From contig JBANDB010000001.1 in the NCBI GenBank assembly GCA_037576215.1, positions 868,001-932,000 on the forward strand: a stretch of 64,000 nt of DNA, in the 5' to 3' direction. The notes under the pieces are model-generated. The model was not told the origin of the DNA. It ran no database searches and was given only the letters and a program-made list of their open reading frames with translations. This document shows, in pieces, positions 22,186-34,059 of this stretch (position 1 is the stretch's first letter; the number at the start of each line of letters is the position of its first letter). Source of the stretch: Armillaria gallica (lineage: Eukaryota > Basidiomycota > Agaricomycetes > Agaricales > Physalacriaceae). The position numbers were made by a program, and so were the translations under genes.

Positions 22186-24708
22186 TATAACCTGTTGAAA
22201 AGAACGAATGACTGTTAGGCGTCAGGTCAGATAACGTGAGGGCAAGGATGACTAACCGGCGTATGGGATAATTATCCGCCTTTTGTATGTACATAACCAC
22301 CGTATTACGCGCGCATTTCGACAAGAGTAGCCAATAGTCAAATGATACAAATTGATATGGGATAGTCCGTGACAGTGTAAAGATCTCGATGCCGTCTTCC
22401 GTTATATTCTGGCAACTCGAAGCGTCCTTTGGTATGTGATGCTGAGCTGCGCGCGAACAATTGAAGAGGGATAGTGAAAGTGGAACTAAGATGATTTCAT
22501 AACGGAGGGTCAAAGGCGGCTGCTTGCAGTTAAGGCATGCCTAATGTAGCCCCAGTCAGTTACACATTTTTTCAAATTACGATGAAGCCATACGTACCCG
22601 TCAAGACCACTAGTAATGCCAAACCCTCTCTGGGGTATCGACAGGGAATGCAGACCTTTGACAAGGTCCCAGTTACGACCGGAAAAAGATCGGCTAGTCG
22701 CAACTTGACTTGTATCGTTGCTATACGAGGAGCGGACTATAGCATAGTATCGGTAAAACAGCGAAGAACCGGAGGTTATACCACAGTTGTCCCATAATTT
22801 GGGAGCATTAGTGGGGTAGGCCGAGGGGGAACCGGGAGCTAACATCAGGCGAAGGATGCCAACTTCCGCTTGAGAACAAGGATGGTATCTTGGCGAGCTT
22901 GTAGTGTACGCCCCCTTTGGGCTGTAACGAGCGAAGGAACGCACGCGAGGATGTAACTAAGGTCTTATGCGTCCAGCGTCCGAAGACCCTTCGTCGCTTC
23001 CTCTTGGATAGCACATTCTCGTGACTCTCTTGCGCGTGCTACTTCCTCGCCGAAGTTGTAGAAGGTGGGACTACGGGGTTCTAATGCGTTCTTCAATAAC
23101 GGAGCATTGGGAATCCCGCGAGAAGGAGGTGTGGTGCTCGATTCGCAGGTGCGGACACTCCTTGTCTGAGGTTTAATCTCCTGCAACCGTCCTAGCGCAC
23201 AAAATCTCCGACAATAATGTTGTCACGGTGAGCGGGACGTCACGTAGAAGAGCGCTGACATCTAATCCTTGGTCTATTTGCAACTATTAGATACACTTTC
23301 TCGGGACCGGTAATAGAGAAATGTACGGACATTGGTATATAAGTGGGCTTTAACACCTTAGATGAACGATATCGGGGAGTTGTGGTGCCGTATGCCATCC
23401 GCTACCGTCAGATTAGAAAGATCGATCTGTGGCAGTTAGCTTGAAAATCAGCAGAGCAGAATAAATAACGACGTACAGGGATTAAAAAAAAACATCTTCT
23501 GCTGGTGGATTTGGGAATTGCGGAGTCAGAAATTTTCTCCTGACGCATGTGCTTTGACTGCTTTCGAGGACAGTCTTTGTGGACACTGAATTCGATATGA
23601 GCCAAAGTGTATGAGCTAGCATATTTAACGAAACGAACTTCCTCCCATAGCCGCTTCGTTTCATGGCGGCATGCTGGGCGGAGATAGACTAGAATCATGG
23701 CACCATTCTCGTATCTCAGCTGGCGAAAATCTGCAAAAGAATGATTTCCCAGTAAGAAAGTAATATGTACCTGGGGCTAGCGATGCGTGTGTATCGCCGC
23801 GCGGATATACGGTGCGATTTACGCTCAACGACGATGCCTTTCCTCCTTTGCAAGATATGACACGTGATGAGATACACATTCGCTCGTTTGCGATGCTTCG
23901 TCTGCCACACAGAAGGTAACTCCTCTTTTCTCGTGTATTCTTCAATCGTTACTCACAAACGCTCCCGCCTGATATATCCCTATATGAGTTGCTGCTTCAT
24001 CTCGCTGACAGTTATGCCGTTAGCGTGGGCCTTTGCGTCATCCTGCGACGCCTGTTCGTCCACTATGACTCAATACGCAGGCAGATTGGAGCGTACGAAG
24101 CAATTGAAGACTCCCACGAGCTTCGGAGACAGGATTCACGGCATCGGACCAAGAGGTGCCTGTACGATGACTTCAGTTAACGGGTTTCATACTGGGAAGA
24201 AAAAGGCGCACCGCCGTTCCTCCGTCCCGATTGTGTGTGCGGTTCATGTTTTGCGTCAGTCGCGAGCTGAACATTTTGAAAAGGCTATGTTGATACAGTC
24301 GGGTTGTGCGATGAGTATTGAGCGCGAGCGCTTGAGCGGAAGCCTTATGTTTCCGTGATGGTAAGAAAGAGGATGTTCGGCAAATGCCGCTGCTAACATT
24401 ACCTTATTACAGGTGCTCAAAGTAACAAAGATGCCATATCTAAGGCTTTCGTGCGCAGAACTAGTGACTTGGTCCATTCAACTGATTCCTCGGGCCTAAC
24501 TTGGCTTATTCTTTTGGAGTCTCTCGCCATTCGATCTGACCCGACCTGTGCTTGGACCACACCACCATAGATCGGATCGACTTCCTTCGTATCACCGGTG
24601 CAAAGACCGTCAATGGTCTCCCGATACTAGTATCCCCCTGAATCGCTGCAGCTGTTCTATAAAATGCGGGCAAAGCTATGGCCTCTGTACTAGTCGCAGC
24701 ACTGAAGC

Positions 24709-25501
24709 ATGATTACTCTCTACGATCTCCCCTCCAAGGTAGCGGATTCTCCGGGAACTATGACCACCTGGCGGGCGAGGTACGTGTGCGGGAAGTTAAA
24801 TCACAGGTGCATAACTCACCGTTCACCTTTGTAGGTACTGCCTAAATCTCAAAAACCTCCCATACCAGACGGTCTATGTCGAGATCCCTGATATTGAGGC
24901 TCTCGCAAAGAAGATCGGGGCTGCACCCACCGGCTTACATCCCGACGGAGTGTCCCCCAAATATACGGTCCCCATTATCCAAGACCACTCCACGGGCGCC
25001 GTAGTCTCCAACTCGCCTGCCATAGCCGCCTATCTTGACAAGACCTACCCTTCCTCTGGTCCCGTGCTCATCCCCGCCGGGACGATGACCCTTCAGCTCG
25101 CCTTCACAGACGCAGTCAATGAAGCCTTCGAGCATCTCCGGGTGCCTCTGTTCTATACGGATTTTGTTATGAAGATGAACGACCGGACGACAGTGTACAT
25201 GAGAGAAAAGCTTGCTGGAATCTATACATTGACGGCCCTACAGGGCGAAGAACGGAACAAAATGTGGGCGACCACGAAAGAGAACCTTGGGAAGATGAAC
25301 AAGTGGTTCGAAGGAAGCGAGGGTGACTTCGTTATGGGCAATGAACCTTGTTTCGCGGACACGGTGATCAGTGGGTTTCTTTGGTTGATTAGGAGCACGG
25401 TCGGAAGAGAGAGCGAAGAGTGGAAGGATATCGCTACTTGGAACGACGGGAGATGGGGAAAGCACCTAGATAGCTTCAAGCCGTATGAAACTGTTGCATA
25501 A
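24709..25501 (+). CDS. Glutathione S-transferase, GSTFuA/etherase-like, copy C
   Basis: Exons 24709-24779 and 24835-25501 give 245 aa. It is closer to copy B than to A in the helical domain (FYTDFVMKMNDRTTV), but has TTW at 19-21 like copy A. Pro70 and SNS at 82-84 are present. A few private changes are seen near the C-terminus (GNEPCFADTV, ISGFLWL, YETVA). Full length and splice sites are preserved. The family is expected to be cytosolic and to use glutathione; activity of this copy is inferred, not shown. Confidence 0.87.
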
Positions 25502-25754
25502 GAAGTATAATAGACTTTCCCTCGTTAATTATAACTTCGCCTTTCTTTCTTGAATGTCCGGCTTTCCCAACGAAAAGGCTGTGACAGGCCGCCCGGTGGT
25601 AACCAGGCTGTGATTACTCACTCGGACGATTCGAGAGCTTCAAATGAGTACTGGGCACTCAAAGCGAGTAGACACGAGGATGCGCATATGTACAGAAGGC
25701 TGAGATTCAATGCTCGATCCACCACATCCATGCCAGCAACGGAATCAATCACGA

Positions 25755-26040
25755 TTATGCCACGCTGAGCAGCCTACGCATCACCAGTTCCACTACCACG
25801 ACTTCGGGACAGCGAACCACTCTGTACAATATCATGATGATGTATACAGCACGGGCTGGACGCAACCCGATTAATACGAGATGGGTCCTAATGCACTTCA
25901 TTGTATGTGTTTGAACGAGACCTAATGTCTGGGGCCACACTTCAGCGTATGATATGGAGACGCAGAGATGCAGTATTAGGCGTAGCTTCAGACTGCGCCT
26001 GAGTAGATAGAACAGCCCTGTAAGTAAGGTAGGTATGAAT
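25755..26040 (-). pseudogene. Membrane-protein remnant, paralog 1, copy C
   Basis: The minus strand retains IIMILYRVVRCPEVVVVELV and MRRLLSVA, the counterpart of the copy A and B remnants. Only this short piece is readable. Confidence 0.4.
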
Positions 26041-27024
26041 GAAGCTTCGTGATGACGATGTGCATACTAATCATGTCCCAAAATGATGGAATCCGTAAGG
26101 TCCGAGTCGACTATAAGCACAAAACTATCATGTTACATGATGATCCGTAGTAGGAACTTGAAAGCGGAAACTTACGCATTTTCGTACTGGTGGCCGCGCT
26201 AAGACGTTTTGTGGAGGCGCGTGTTTAGTGAAAACATAAGAAGGGTAGACGTGAGGCTCAGCGACGTTCGAACATGTTGGTGAATAATTACCTGATGACA
26301 AAAGATGGCGACTTTTTCGATCAAGATTGGCGCCTGTGGAACTTTGAATCGTGCCCAGATTAGTGTCACGGATTCTCTAAGCTGCTAAAAAAAACAGCTA
26401 TCTACCAATAGAGCGAGGGTACTTATCGCTCCGCGTTTGCAAAAAATAATAGAAATGGATGAAACCTCCCAGTGTACAATGCGGGATTTGCTCGCAGGAG
26501 TAGGCATTTACCAAGGAAAAATGCAGTGACAAATTGAATGACGGCATTCATAGTCGCGTGCGCCATGAATGAAAGGAGAGTAAGGAAGCGTCCAATGAGA
26601 AAATGGGCAACAAAAGAGGATTCACGATTCTATCTCTTTTCTTGATAAATACAGACGCTGTGGATAAGTCCTGGCTGAGAAGAGATATATTGGATGACTG
26701 TGAAGCACAAATACGTATGTCAAACCTCTTGCACGGATATCACCCCCAAAACACGGTAGCGGTTGTAAACAAGCAATGTCCACAGGCCGCGGCGTCTCCG
26801 TCGTGCGAGTTTCACTATGCCACGGTAATCATGTGATCGTGATCTGGACGGCAGCTGGAGCATAGCTGGTAGGAAAAGTCAGATATCGTCAATTAATGAC
26901 GGGCTGTGAACATACCCAGTTTCGGCATCTCACAATGAAACAGCGGGGTCCAGACCCAGAAACAATACACACCCCATCAAACGTGACATAAATGTGTCCC
27001 GTACCGACGTCACATACCTAGACA

Positions 27025-28120
27025 TCAATTAGAACACGTACAACAGAGAAAGGTCGCACGAACTCGACATGTGTGATCATAGCTTCCACTGACGGCCCAA
27101 TTCACGCTATCATGGTGCCCAGCCAACACTCTCAGCATCCTCCCTCCCTGCGCATCCCACACGCGCAAGGTCAAATCCCGCGATCCACTAATTGCAATCA
27201 GTCGATTCTGCAGCATCTTGTTGCATCGAATCGACCATGCAAGACGTATATGCAGTATCCCAACTTTGTTTCCCAGACCCGTATCACCTTCCTGACGACG
27301 AACGAATCCGGTAGGCCCTTCAGACGCATCGCAGACCACAAAATGTGAGTTGTCAATGCGTCTTCTTCCTCGCCTTGACGCTCTAAACCAAGGGCGACTC
27401 GCAGTATTCCATTCTTCGTTCATTATCAAAACTCTCTTCCTTCCTCCTCCTCCTTACTCCACGACTGATTAGGCCCCCTCCCAAAAAATGCCGGAATCGT
27501 GATCCACGAGCATCCAAGCCACGCCGCCCGTACGGGGGCTAAAACTATTCCCCTATTTGCTTCCTCTAAATCTTAGATATTCGCAAGTTTAGCACGACCA
27601 CCCAGTTATCATCCAACGATGGAGGTGATGAGGCCATTCGTTGGGTTAACTACCGGCATACGCTGGACATAAAGCAGGTGGCCGGGCGCCGGTTTACCAC
27701 TGGAGCATTCGTTAGCTGTGTAATAGACGTGAGAGAAGAGAGAACTCACTAGTCGAGCAGGAGTACTTGATATGGGATTTGTAAGGGCGAAGAACGAAGA
27801 CGACGACGCGTGTCTGTGCTTTATCTTTCCCTGCCTCCAAATTTCGACCTCCTCATCCCGTATCATCTCTGCACCCAGAGCCTACACATCCCCCTCCACA
27901 CACACCTATCCTCCAGAGACTTCCTCCAATGTCGGCTCACTTGCGGAGCCCTTCCCAGCGTCTTGGGATCATCCACCCAGCTCAAAATGTGTAGCGCCGG
28001 CTCTGGTGGGAGGCAGTATAGGAAATCGCGTTTGAGCCAGGGTACGATCGTCGTGGAGTTATACAGCAGTTCGTGGGAGTGCAGGTGGAAAGCAAAGTCA
28101 GAATCGGCATTTGTGGGAAT
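27025..28120 (-). pseudogene. F-box/WD40 repeat protein remnant, copy C (most reduced)
   Basis: Minus-strand fragments of the same F-box/WD40 gene as in copies A and B: IRDEEVEIWRQGKIKHRHAS near 27840, WNTASRPWFRASRRGRR near 27410, and SGSRDLTLRVWDAQGGRMLR then VLAGHHDSVNW at about 27180-27110, followed by SGSYDHTCRV. The blade with DIKSGCCIYV is lost to deletions. This copy is the shortest of the three. Confidence 0.65.
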
Positions 28121-28685
28121 GGGGACAAGGTCATCACGGCATTTGGTGGTCCAGGTGACTGTAGGCGATGCTATTCATCCACGGTGTCAGTTATTGAAAG
28201 ATGGAATTTTCGCGACTCGACAACAATGTATGGCGGTACCCCGTAACCGACGACGGGTAAGCGTAGGGAGTAGAATGACTGGAGCCTAGAAGATGGCGGA
28301 TGGGGTCCCGGGGATAAACGAGCACCAAATCATAGCCTCATTTGCGACCATGTCAGATCACTGCAGACTTCAAAGTACAATTTAAACTCACTGCTCGTGT
28401 TCATGTCATTGCGTGACCGTTGTTGGACCGTTGGCGTTGCCGTCATTATGACTCGTTGCGTTAATGTTTCCTGCACTATATGCTGCTACCCACTCGTGTA
28501 GCTATTGTGACCTATTTTTGCTACCCGAGCCATTTACCAAAGTCAATTCATCATCATCTGCAAACTTCCGAATATATTTCAAAGTCCGATGTGTTATTGT
28601 TGGCGCCTAAATATCTGGACTTATAACTTGTTCCAAACTTCCTAGCTTTTCATAACTCTTCGACCTCTGCACAAAGCTCTTTCTA

Positions 28686-29349
28686 ATGGAACAAGACAAA
28701 CAACGTCCTAACAGCAAATGGACCACAATAGCCTTGGCCATATTGTCATCTGCTAATGCGAGTACGGAAGCGTACATCCTAGCTCTTTTGCTTGTTTCCG
28801 TCTACCCTCTCGCCTACGCCTTGCTTCCGCCTCTCAAACCCAGTTCGGCGGTCAAGGCCTTCAAAGAAACCGTCAAAGCTACGATTACATACCATAAAGA
28901 GCACGAGAGCCTGTTGGGTGGTAGCGCCAACATTGCTAGAGTCGATGGGTAACGTCCTTCCCCCATTATCTCTTTGCTCATTCATATCTGATGAACTCCA
29001 CCAGACTTCGAAAAGAGGCCATGACGCTCAAACTGATGCACGTCCAAGCGCATCAAGGGCTCTCCTTGACAAGGGTTTCTTCTTGGGTTCGTTATGCGAA
29101 TGACAGGTGGAATATCTGGGTGAAAGCGAGAGGATACCAACGAGAAATTGATGCGTTGAAGGGAGAACTCAAGGTATAGTGTCCGTATTTTCATCAATAT
29201 GTGGTCCACTGATGCTTGGGATGCTGTAGATATTGGTATTACAGGCGAAGGAGGCTCGGGTTCAAGTCGGCAGAGGGGCCCGCAATGGCCAAGGTCGGGA
29301 TGAAACTTCGTCGGCCAGTAGCTCGGAGCGCGTCGACGCAATCGTTTGA
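28686..29349 (+). CDS. Small one-TM coiled-coil protein, intact copy C
   Basis: Exons 28686-28948, 29005-29173 and 29230-29349 join to 183 aa, with 56-nt introns. One predicted TM helix (AYILALLLVSVYPLAYALLP) is followed by PPLKPSSAVKAFKETVKATI, a helical charged region (RKEAMTLKLMHVQAHQ, YQREIDALKGELK, ILVLQAKEARVQ) and a Ser-rich tail ending DAIV. Exon 1 and exon 2 have the same lengths as in copy B (263 and 169 nt) although residues differ at many places, which argues for selection on the frame. The tail differs from B in length and wording. Not recognised as a known family. Confidence 0.65.
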
Positions 29350-29699
29350 GAGAATATAAGCATTGTAAGCCGCATCTGCGTCGTGATTCTCAGCGCATTG
29401 ATCTTCGTGCTCCAGGTCTACCACCATCCTTTGTCCAAATTTGTTCTCCTCCATGCTTTTCGAGTTTTCAATACATGCTCTGACTTGTTCCATTTAAGTC
29501 ACAATGACCGTCGGGTGTACGGATCGTTGAAAGCAGGAATACGTGTATGTTTCGATCCTTCCGAAACAGACCGATGAGCATAGAGAAGATTGACTGCGAG
29601 AGACACGAACATGACATCCGACCGACACTAGCATCGTCACCAACTATCGACAAAGCGCATGAGCAGGGAAAGTACCGGCTATCAAGCTTGTGACCGGAC

Positions 29700-30240
29700 G
29701 TGCATGTGACTGGTCCTCGCGTCATAGGACGATCCGACCACAGGGAGCACAATCAGGCGTTTCCAACGCTCGCAAGACACGCCATTTCACCTGCGCAAGT
29801 CATCTGTCGTAGATTCGCTTCCCCAACGACCTCTTTCGAGTTCCCCCCCGCGCCGTTTCATCAGCTCCTATGCGCCTGCCGCCTCTTCAACCTCCCTGAA
29901 CATATTGGACAAGACCAGCTTCTTGTTGAATGATGCAGACGTCCGAGGAGGCCAATCAACAGCGACATTAGAGGAGAATGTCAAAAATCCTCGTCAGCGA
30001 CGGCGACAGTGGCAATCGGAAGCTTTGATAGAGTTCCAAGACGAGCGTGTATTTCAACAAGCGAACGAGTTTATGGCACCCTCGAGTGTCTATACTCACC
30101 AGCAGTAGACATCGACAGCATTGATATTGAATACAGGAGGCTGTCGTCAGAAGGACTTATGGAACGGAGGAGTCGTTGGTTAAGGATGACGCCGTAAGTG
30201 CTGAGTTTGAAAATGGAACACTGTTAGTTATGATTATGTA
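29700..30240 (+). pseudogene. Possible mitochondrial-presequence protein remnant, copy C
   Basis: The presequence-like start (TLARHAISPAQVICRRFA) loses its frame near 29820. The later part is best preserved of the three copies: LLNDADVRGGQSTATLEENV, then EALIEFQDERVFQQANEFMA and APSSVYTHQQ before TAG; a second frame continues with DIDSIDIEYRRLSSEGLMER. It shows what copies A and B lost. Family not recognised. Confidence 0.45.
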
Positions 30241-30556
30241 ACGGAGGCGCCCTTGCCTTATAAGGTCACCGAACTTTTACTGAGTACATGCCGCGGTTGA
30301 TTAAATCTCAACGGATATATGTATCTTCACGACCCGAAGCAGATGCGCATTCCTGTTGTGTGTAACACGTAACTGACCTAAAGTTGTATTGCCTTAAATT
30401 GTTTCTTGACTGTTTTTGCCAGTCAGATCGCAACACAAAATAAAGAAGCCGGACGAAGTGGACACTAGATTCCAGAAGGCATCGAAAGTTTTGAAGTTGA
30501 TTGAAATGCGTATTCGTAATTTTCATTTGATTTGGTGAAGTGACCTGCACGACTAC

Positions 30557-31124
30557 GTGTTGGAAATCAGGCAGATGGGCATAAGAGAGCACAGCGAGCG
30601 GTCGTCATGGTGGTCAAAAGGATGAATTGTTAAGGTACCAAACGTCACGTAAATGAGTAGTAAGCGGACTAAATATAGTACGGGTATATACCGAACACCA
30701 AGGGGGTTGCGGCCCGTCAAGCCGGCACATCGGGTCGGTCGGTCGGTCGGCCCCAGGAGGCCTTAAAAAGTTTTTTGCCCCCCCTCTGTATAGAGGAATG
30801 GGGTTATCCTGGGTGCCATTGATGCATCATTCAGTGTAAAATAAAACCTGTCGGATCATATCTGACCTGTAGGAGGCCCAAGGAGCCTCTCGGCAGCGCT
30901 GGGGGCAGACTTGGGTAAGTCGGATGCAAGATGGGTAGCTTCGGGTCCGGGGATAGAGATATTGCCGGTGGCTGTGAAGTCCCCAAATGGTAGAATAGGA
31001 TGACTCAGCAACTATTCTCGGTATGTTATTCCCACGCCGGTCGGTCGGTCGCTCCATCGAGGCCTTAAAAAAATATTCGACCCTATATGATTTTTTCGGT
31101 TTTTGCGACCCCCTTGTCCAACAC
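30557..31124. mobile_element. 568-bp insertion with short inverted ends, copy C
   Basis: Copies A (about 10606) and B (about 20467) read CACGACTACAACGAGACATG without interruption. In copy C the same text is split by 568 bp that start GTGTTGGA and end TCCAACAC, with TAC on both sides, which suggests a 3-bp target duplication. Inside, (CGGT)n tracts and AGGCCTTAAAAA occur as inverted partners near 30735-30770 and 31035-31070, and ACCAAGGGGGTTGC (30699) mirrors the right end. No protein frame was found. It looks like a non-autonomous DNA transposon; the superfamily is uncertain. Confidence 0.7.
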
Positions 31125-31471
31125 TACGAGACATGGGAATAAGTGTATCTATTATATGGGGTCCTATGATAGTGCAAATGGTATGCTATATTGGCACGAT
31201 GGAATACAGGCGGAGCGTACTAATAAACCAATCAAGCTGGTACCTTGATAGAATCTATGTGCGTCTCCGTCTGACCGCGTCCTTTTTAAAGCTTATACGT
31301 GATTGACAACAGAACAGAAGTTGTATAGTCATCAGACGATGGACGGATGCCAAGAGCAAGCGCTTATCGAAACATCTACTTGCGATCAAGTTGCTATCAT
31401 CATTCTCATCTATCTACTGGAGGGTCATGAGAGTTAAAAAAAGAATTATATGCTGAAGGTCGGATACGGAA

Positions 31472-31930
31472 TTACAAGCCATCTACTCTTCCAATTAACA
31501 ACCAGGTCAACACTGCTTCACCAATGTGCAGCGACCTGTGGACGACTAGCTCCAGTAATAAGAGTTCGGGTTTGTAAAGTGCGAAACGCCAGAGCATAAT
31601 GGCAATGTGAGAAACCATTATGATTGCCATCATGCGAGAGGCGCCGGTGATGATGAATCTAGTTCCGACGAGAATACTCCTGGGAAGATCCCCTTCGAGC
31701 GCGTGCACTATGCCTGGTATTTGAGGCCAGATATCGAGCTGCGTCAACAAGGCGCAAAATACTAGCGCTGCCAGTAACTTGATGAGATTGGCTCGGCAGA
31801 ATTTCCCTGGAATAAAGAAAGACGCGGTTAATGGGTAGAACGAAGCGGAGTGAAGCTGTACTCGCTGATGTCTTCCCAGTAGATGTATGTGATAACACAT
31901 CCAATGAATGTGCAGGTCACAGCTATTCGT
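31472..31930 (-). CDS. Multi-pass membrane protein, paralog 2, 3' part, copy C
   Basis: Longest open version of this family, with the stop at 31472. Helices include LIKLLAALVFCALLTQLDIW, RFIITGASRMMAIIMVSHIA and LLLELVVHRSLHIGEAVLTW. Copy C ends near 32007, so any exon further upstream was not copied and this copy is probably 5'-truncated. About a dozen replacements relative to A and B are mostly conservative (SIPDILNGLEGG to QIPGIVHALEGD), which suggests past constraint. Confidence 0.5.
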   Translation of the reverse strand, partial: TNSCDLHIHWMCYHIHLLGRHQRVQLHSASFYPLTASFFIPGKFCRANLIKLLAALVFCALLTQLDIWPQIPGIVHALEGDLPRSILVGTRFIITGASRMMAIIMVSHIAIMLWRFALYKPELLLLELVVHRSLHIGEAVLTWLLIGRVDGL

Positions 31931-32007
31931 AGGGCGGCTATCAGCTCTGGGCTGACTGGAGCTGAGTTAGATGGTCGAGTTGACACTCTGAGTTGGAAGC
32001 TCGAAAC

Positions 32008-34059
32008 TTACTCATACTTATTTGCTGGGTCCCAGATGGGAGTTCGTGGCCTGCTGGGAACAAACACGTATGCACTAGGTAGGGATGACCTCCCTGTCCA
32101 CTAATCGGGGTCTCTGTGCATGCGGCAAAGGGACGCCATTCATCTTGGCAAAATAAGCGCCGTCCTGCAGGAGGGCGACTATACAATTGAAACATGTGAG
32201 GATACCTCCATCTCATCGGTAAAAGAGACCTTGCGTTACGTTCCTTTATCCTTTGAGCACAGGCTGGGTATATAGACCGCCTACTGTCGAATTATTATTA
32301 TCTCCCAAGACCATTTGAAGCAATGGGTCGCGAGGAGGAAGTCTAACCTCGAAGCGCTTCGTAGGTGCTTCCTACAGGATCGAGCCAATTCCCGTGTCCC
32401 CGAGTCTTCCGATAGCTTACCAATCATTGTCACAGCTGGAATAGCGGAATCTGCGGTGTAGCACTGTGGCATAAGTGCTCATTCCGAGAATGGCGCTTGA
32501 AGTATGCAGAGGATTATCGACTGAACAGAGTCGTGTTAGCCAGCTGTTGGGGTGTTGGATATTTAGCCACCGTTTCCTTGCTTTCAAAAATATTGGGAGT
32601 ACCATTCCACACGTCAAGTACCATTCCACACGTCGCAAGTAGGTGATGGGAGCTAAGACGGAAACGGAAACGGAGGCAAAACGCGGATTATTCGAGGCAC
32701 GTGATCGAGATCAACCGGCAAGTTTCAAGCCGGTGACTGCCAAGCGAGGCCAAGGCGCTTATCTCTCGAGACTCTACTGTGACCGCCATCTCAGCTGCAA
32801 CAGAGCAGCCTGCAGGCTTTATCTATGCTGACCCGTTCATTGTCCCTCTGATGAGCGCAAAAGTACTGCCTTTTAGTATCGGAATTCGACTATGGAAGAC
32901 AGAGTGTCTAGTTGCAATAACGGGATCCGAATCTTTCGCCCTCCAAAGGCAGGCATATATGCCGGTAACGACAGTGCATTGTTGTTGTCGGTTCTTCAAG
33001 TATGAACTGTTAGTATGCTGATAGGTACGCCTTTGTCTCTTGTCCGTGGATATCCCTAACGTACCACCCAGGTACTACTACTATACACGCATCAGCATAA
33101 TTCCTCGACCATGGACATCATCTCGATGGAGTGTTCGTTTATTACCACCACTACAGAAATGAGACGATAACAGAGATCGTATTCGACACTCACTGCACCG
33201 TCGTTATTCGGCAGATGAAACCAACTCTGTTCGCCGTCCGGGCAGCTTGAAGAGTTGGCTTGAAAAGAAAGCGAAAGCTCATGGTATTGTCGGAAGCTCT
33301 TCGATGTGCGGGAATTCCAAAGTAAGCATGACCGCCCCTGCAGTTTTATGGGCTCATGGCAAGAAACAGGTTCACGGTCTGACATCTGAAAACATCGTAT
33401 CCGCTTCGTCTTTATCACGACGGCAGGATATTAGGTTACGTGGACGTACTTACCTGTCCCAAAAGTGGACGCGTAGCCTCAATAACGATGATGGTCACCG
33501 AGACGGAACCTCTCTCGGGCACGTCTTGTCATCGATTGGCTCTAGTTGTAAGCGTCTGTGCTTCTTCCTTGTCGGTTTCGTATATCTACATGCAGCTAGG
33601 AACATCGCCTATACTCCAGGGGAAAGTCATATCCGAATTGCTGTACCCGACTCGGATTTGGCTGTGATATCTCTCATTCATAACCACCCATGTAGCACTG
33701 AGCATTCCTCCGTTGTGCGCGTGCAGTATACAAGGACCTGAGTTTAATGATACGCAAACATCCGTGTGGTATGGACAATTATCTGTACCTTCCCAGCTCG
33801 CCCGTCGCTAGGCCTAAAGCTTGATGGAGGAAATGGTGACGGTAAGTCCATTTGGATACATTGGTTTCCTGACTAATGAAGAGGTTTAGTGATGTTGGCA
33901 CTCGGTCGCGACGCGTATAATTGTCCTGGTACCATCTGATCGTTCGAAAACATGACACAGCAAACGCCGGTTTATCGGGAAATGACTGTTATCCTTCGTA
34001 AGACGTTTTAGAACTATCTTACTATATAACCTAGACTAATATAGTTTCTGCAGAAAGCA
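32008..34059. other. Unique region between the tandem array and GST D, no supportable gene
   Basis: Sequence unique in the window. Some moderately long open frames exist (33247-33741 +, 33092-33418 -, 32779-33021 +), but they overlap on both strands, show no domain and have no splice-supported extension. A hydrophobic run around 33550-33620 on the plus strand could be a membrane segment of a decayed gene. Confidence 0.4.

Larger units (their letters stand above)
21346..32007 (+). repeat. Tandem segmental duplication, copy C
   Basis: Third direct copy. Its first part (21346-23900) includes a 651-bp MITE that is absent at the matching place after copy A. Its right end is visible: the motif shared with 11459-11480 and 21319-21340 recurs at about 31974-32007 and similarity stops immediately after it. 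The last membrane-protein gene therefore lacks its upstream part in this copy. Confidence 0.85.

Noticed and set aside
33247..33741. 164-codon open frame in the unique region
   Set aside because: No domain, overlaps long frames on both strands, and there is no second copy or splice support.
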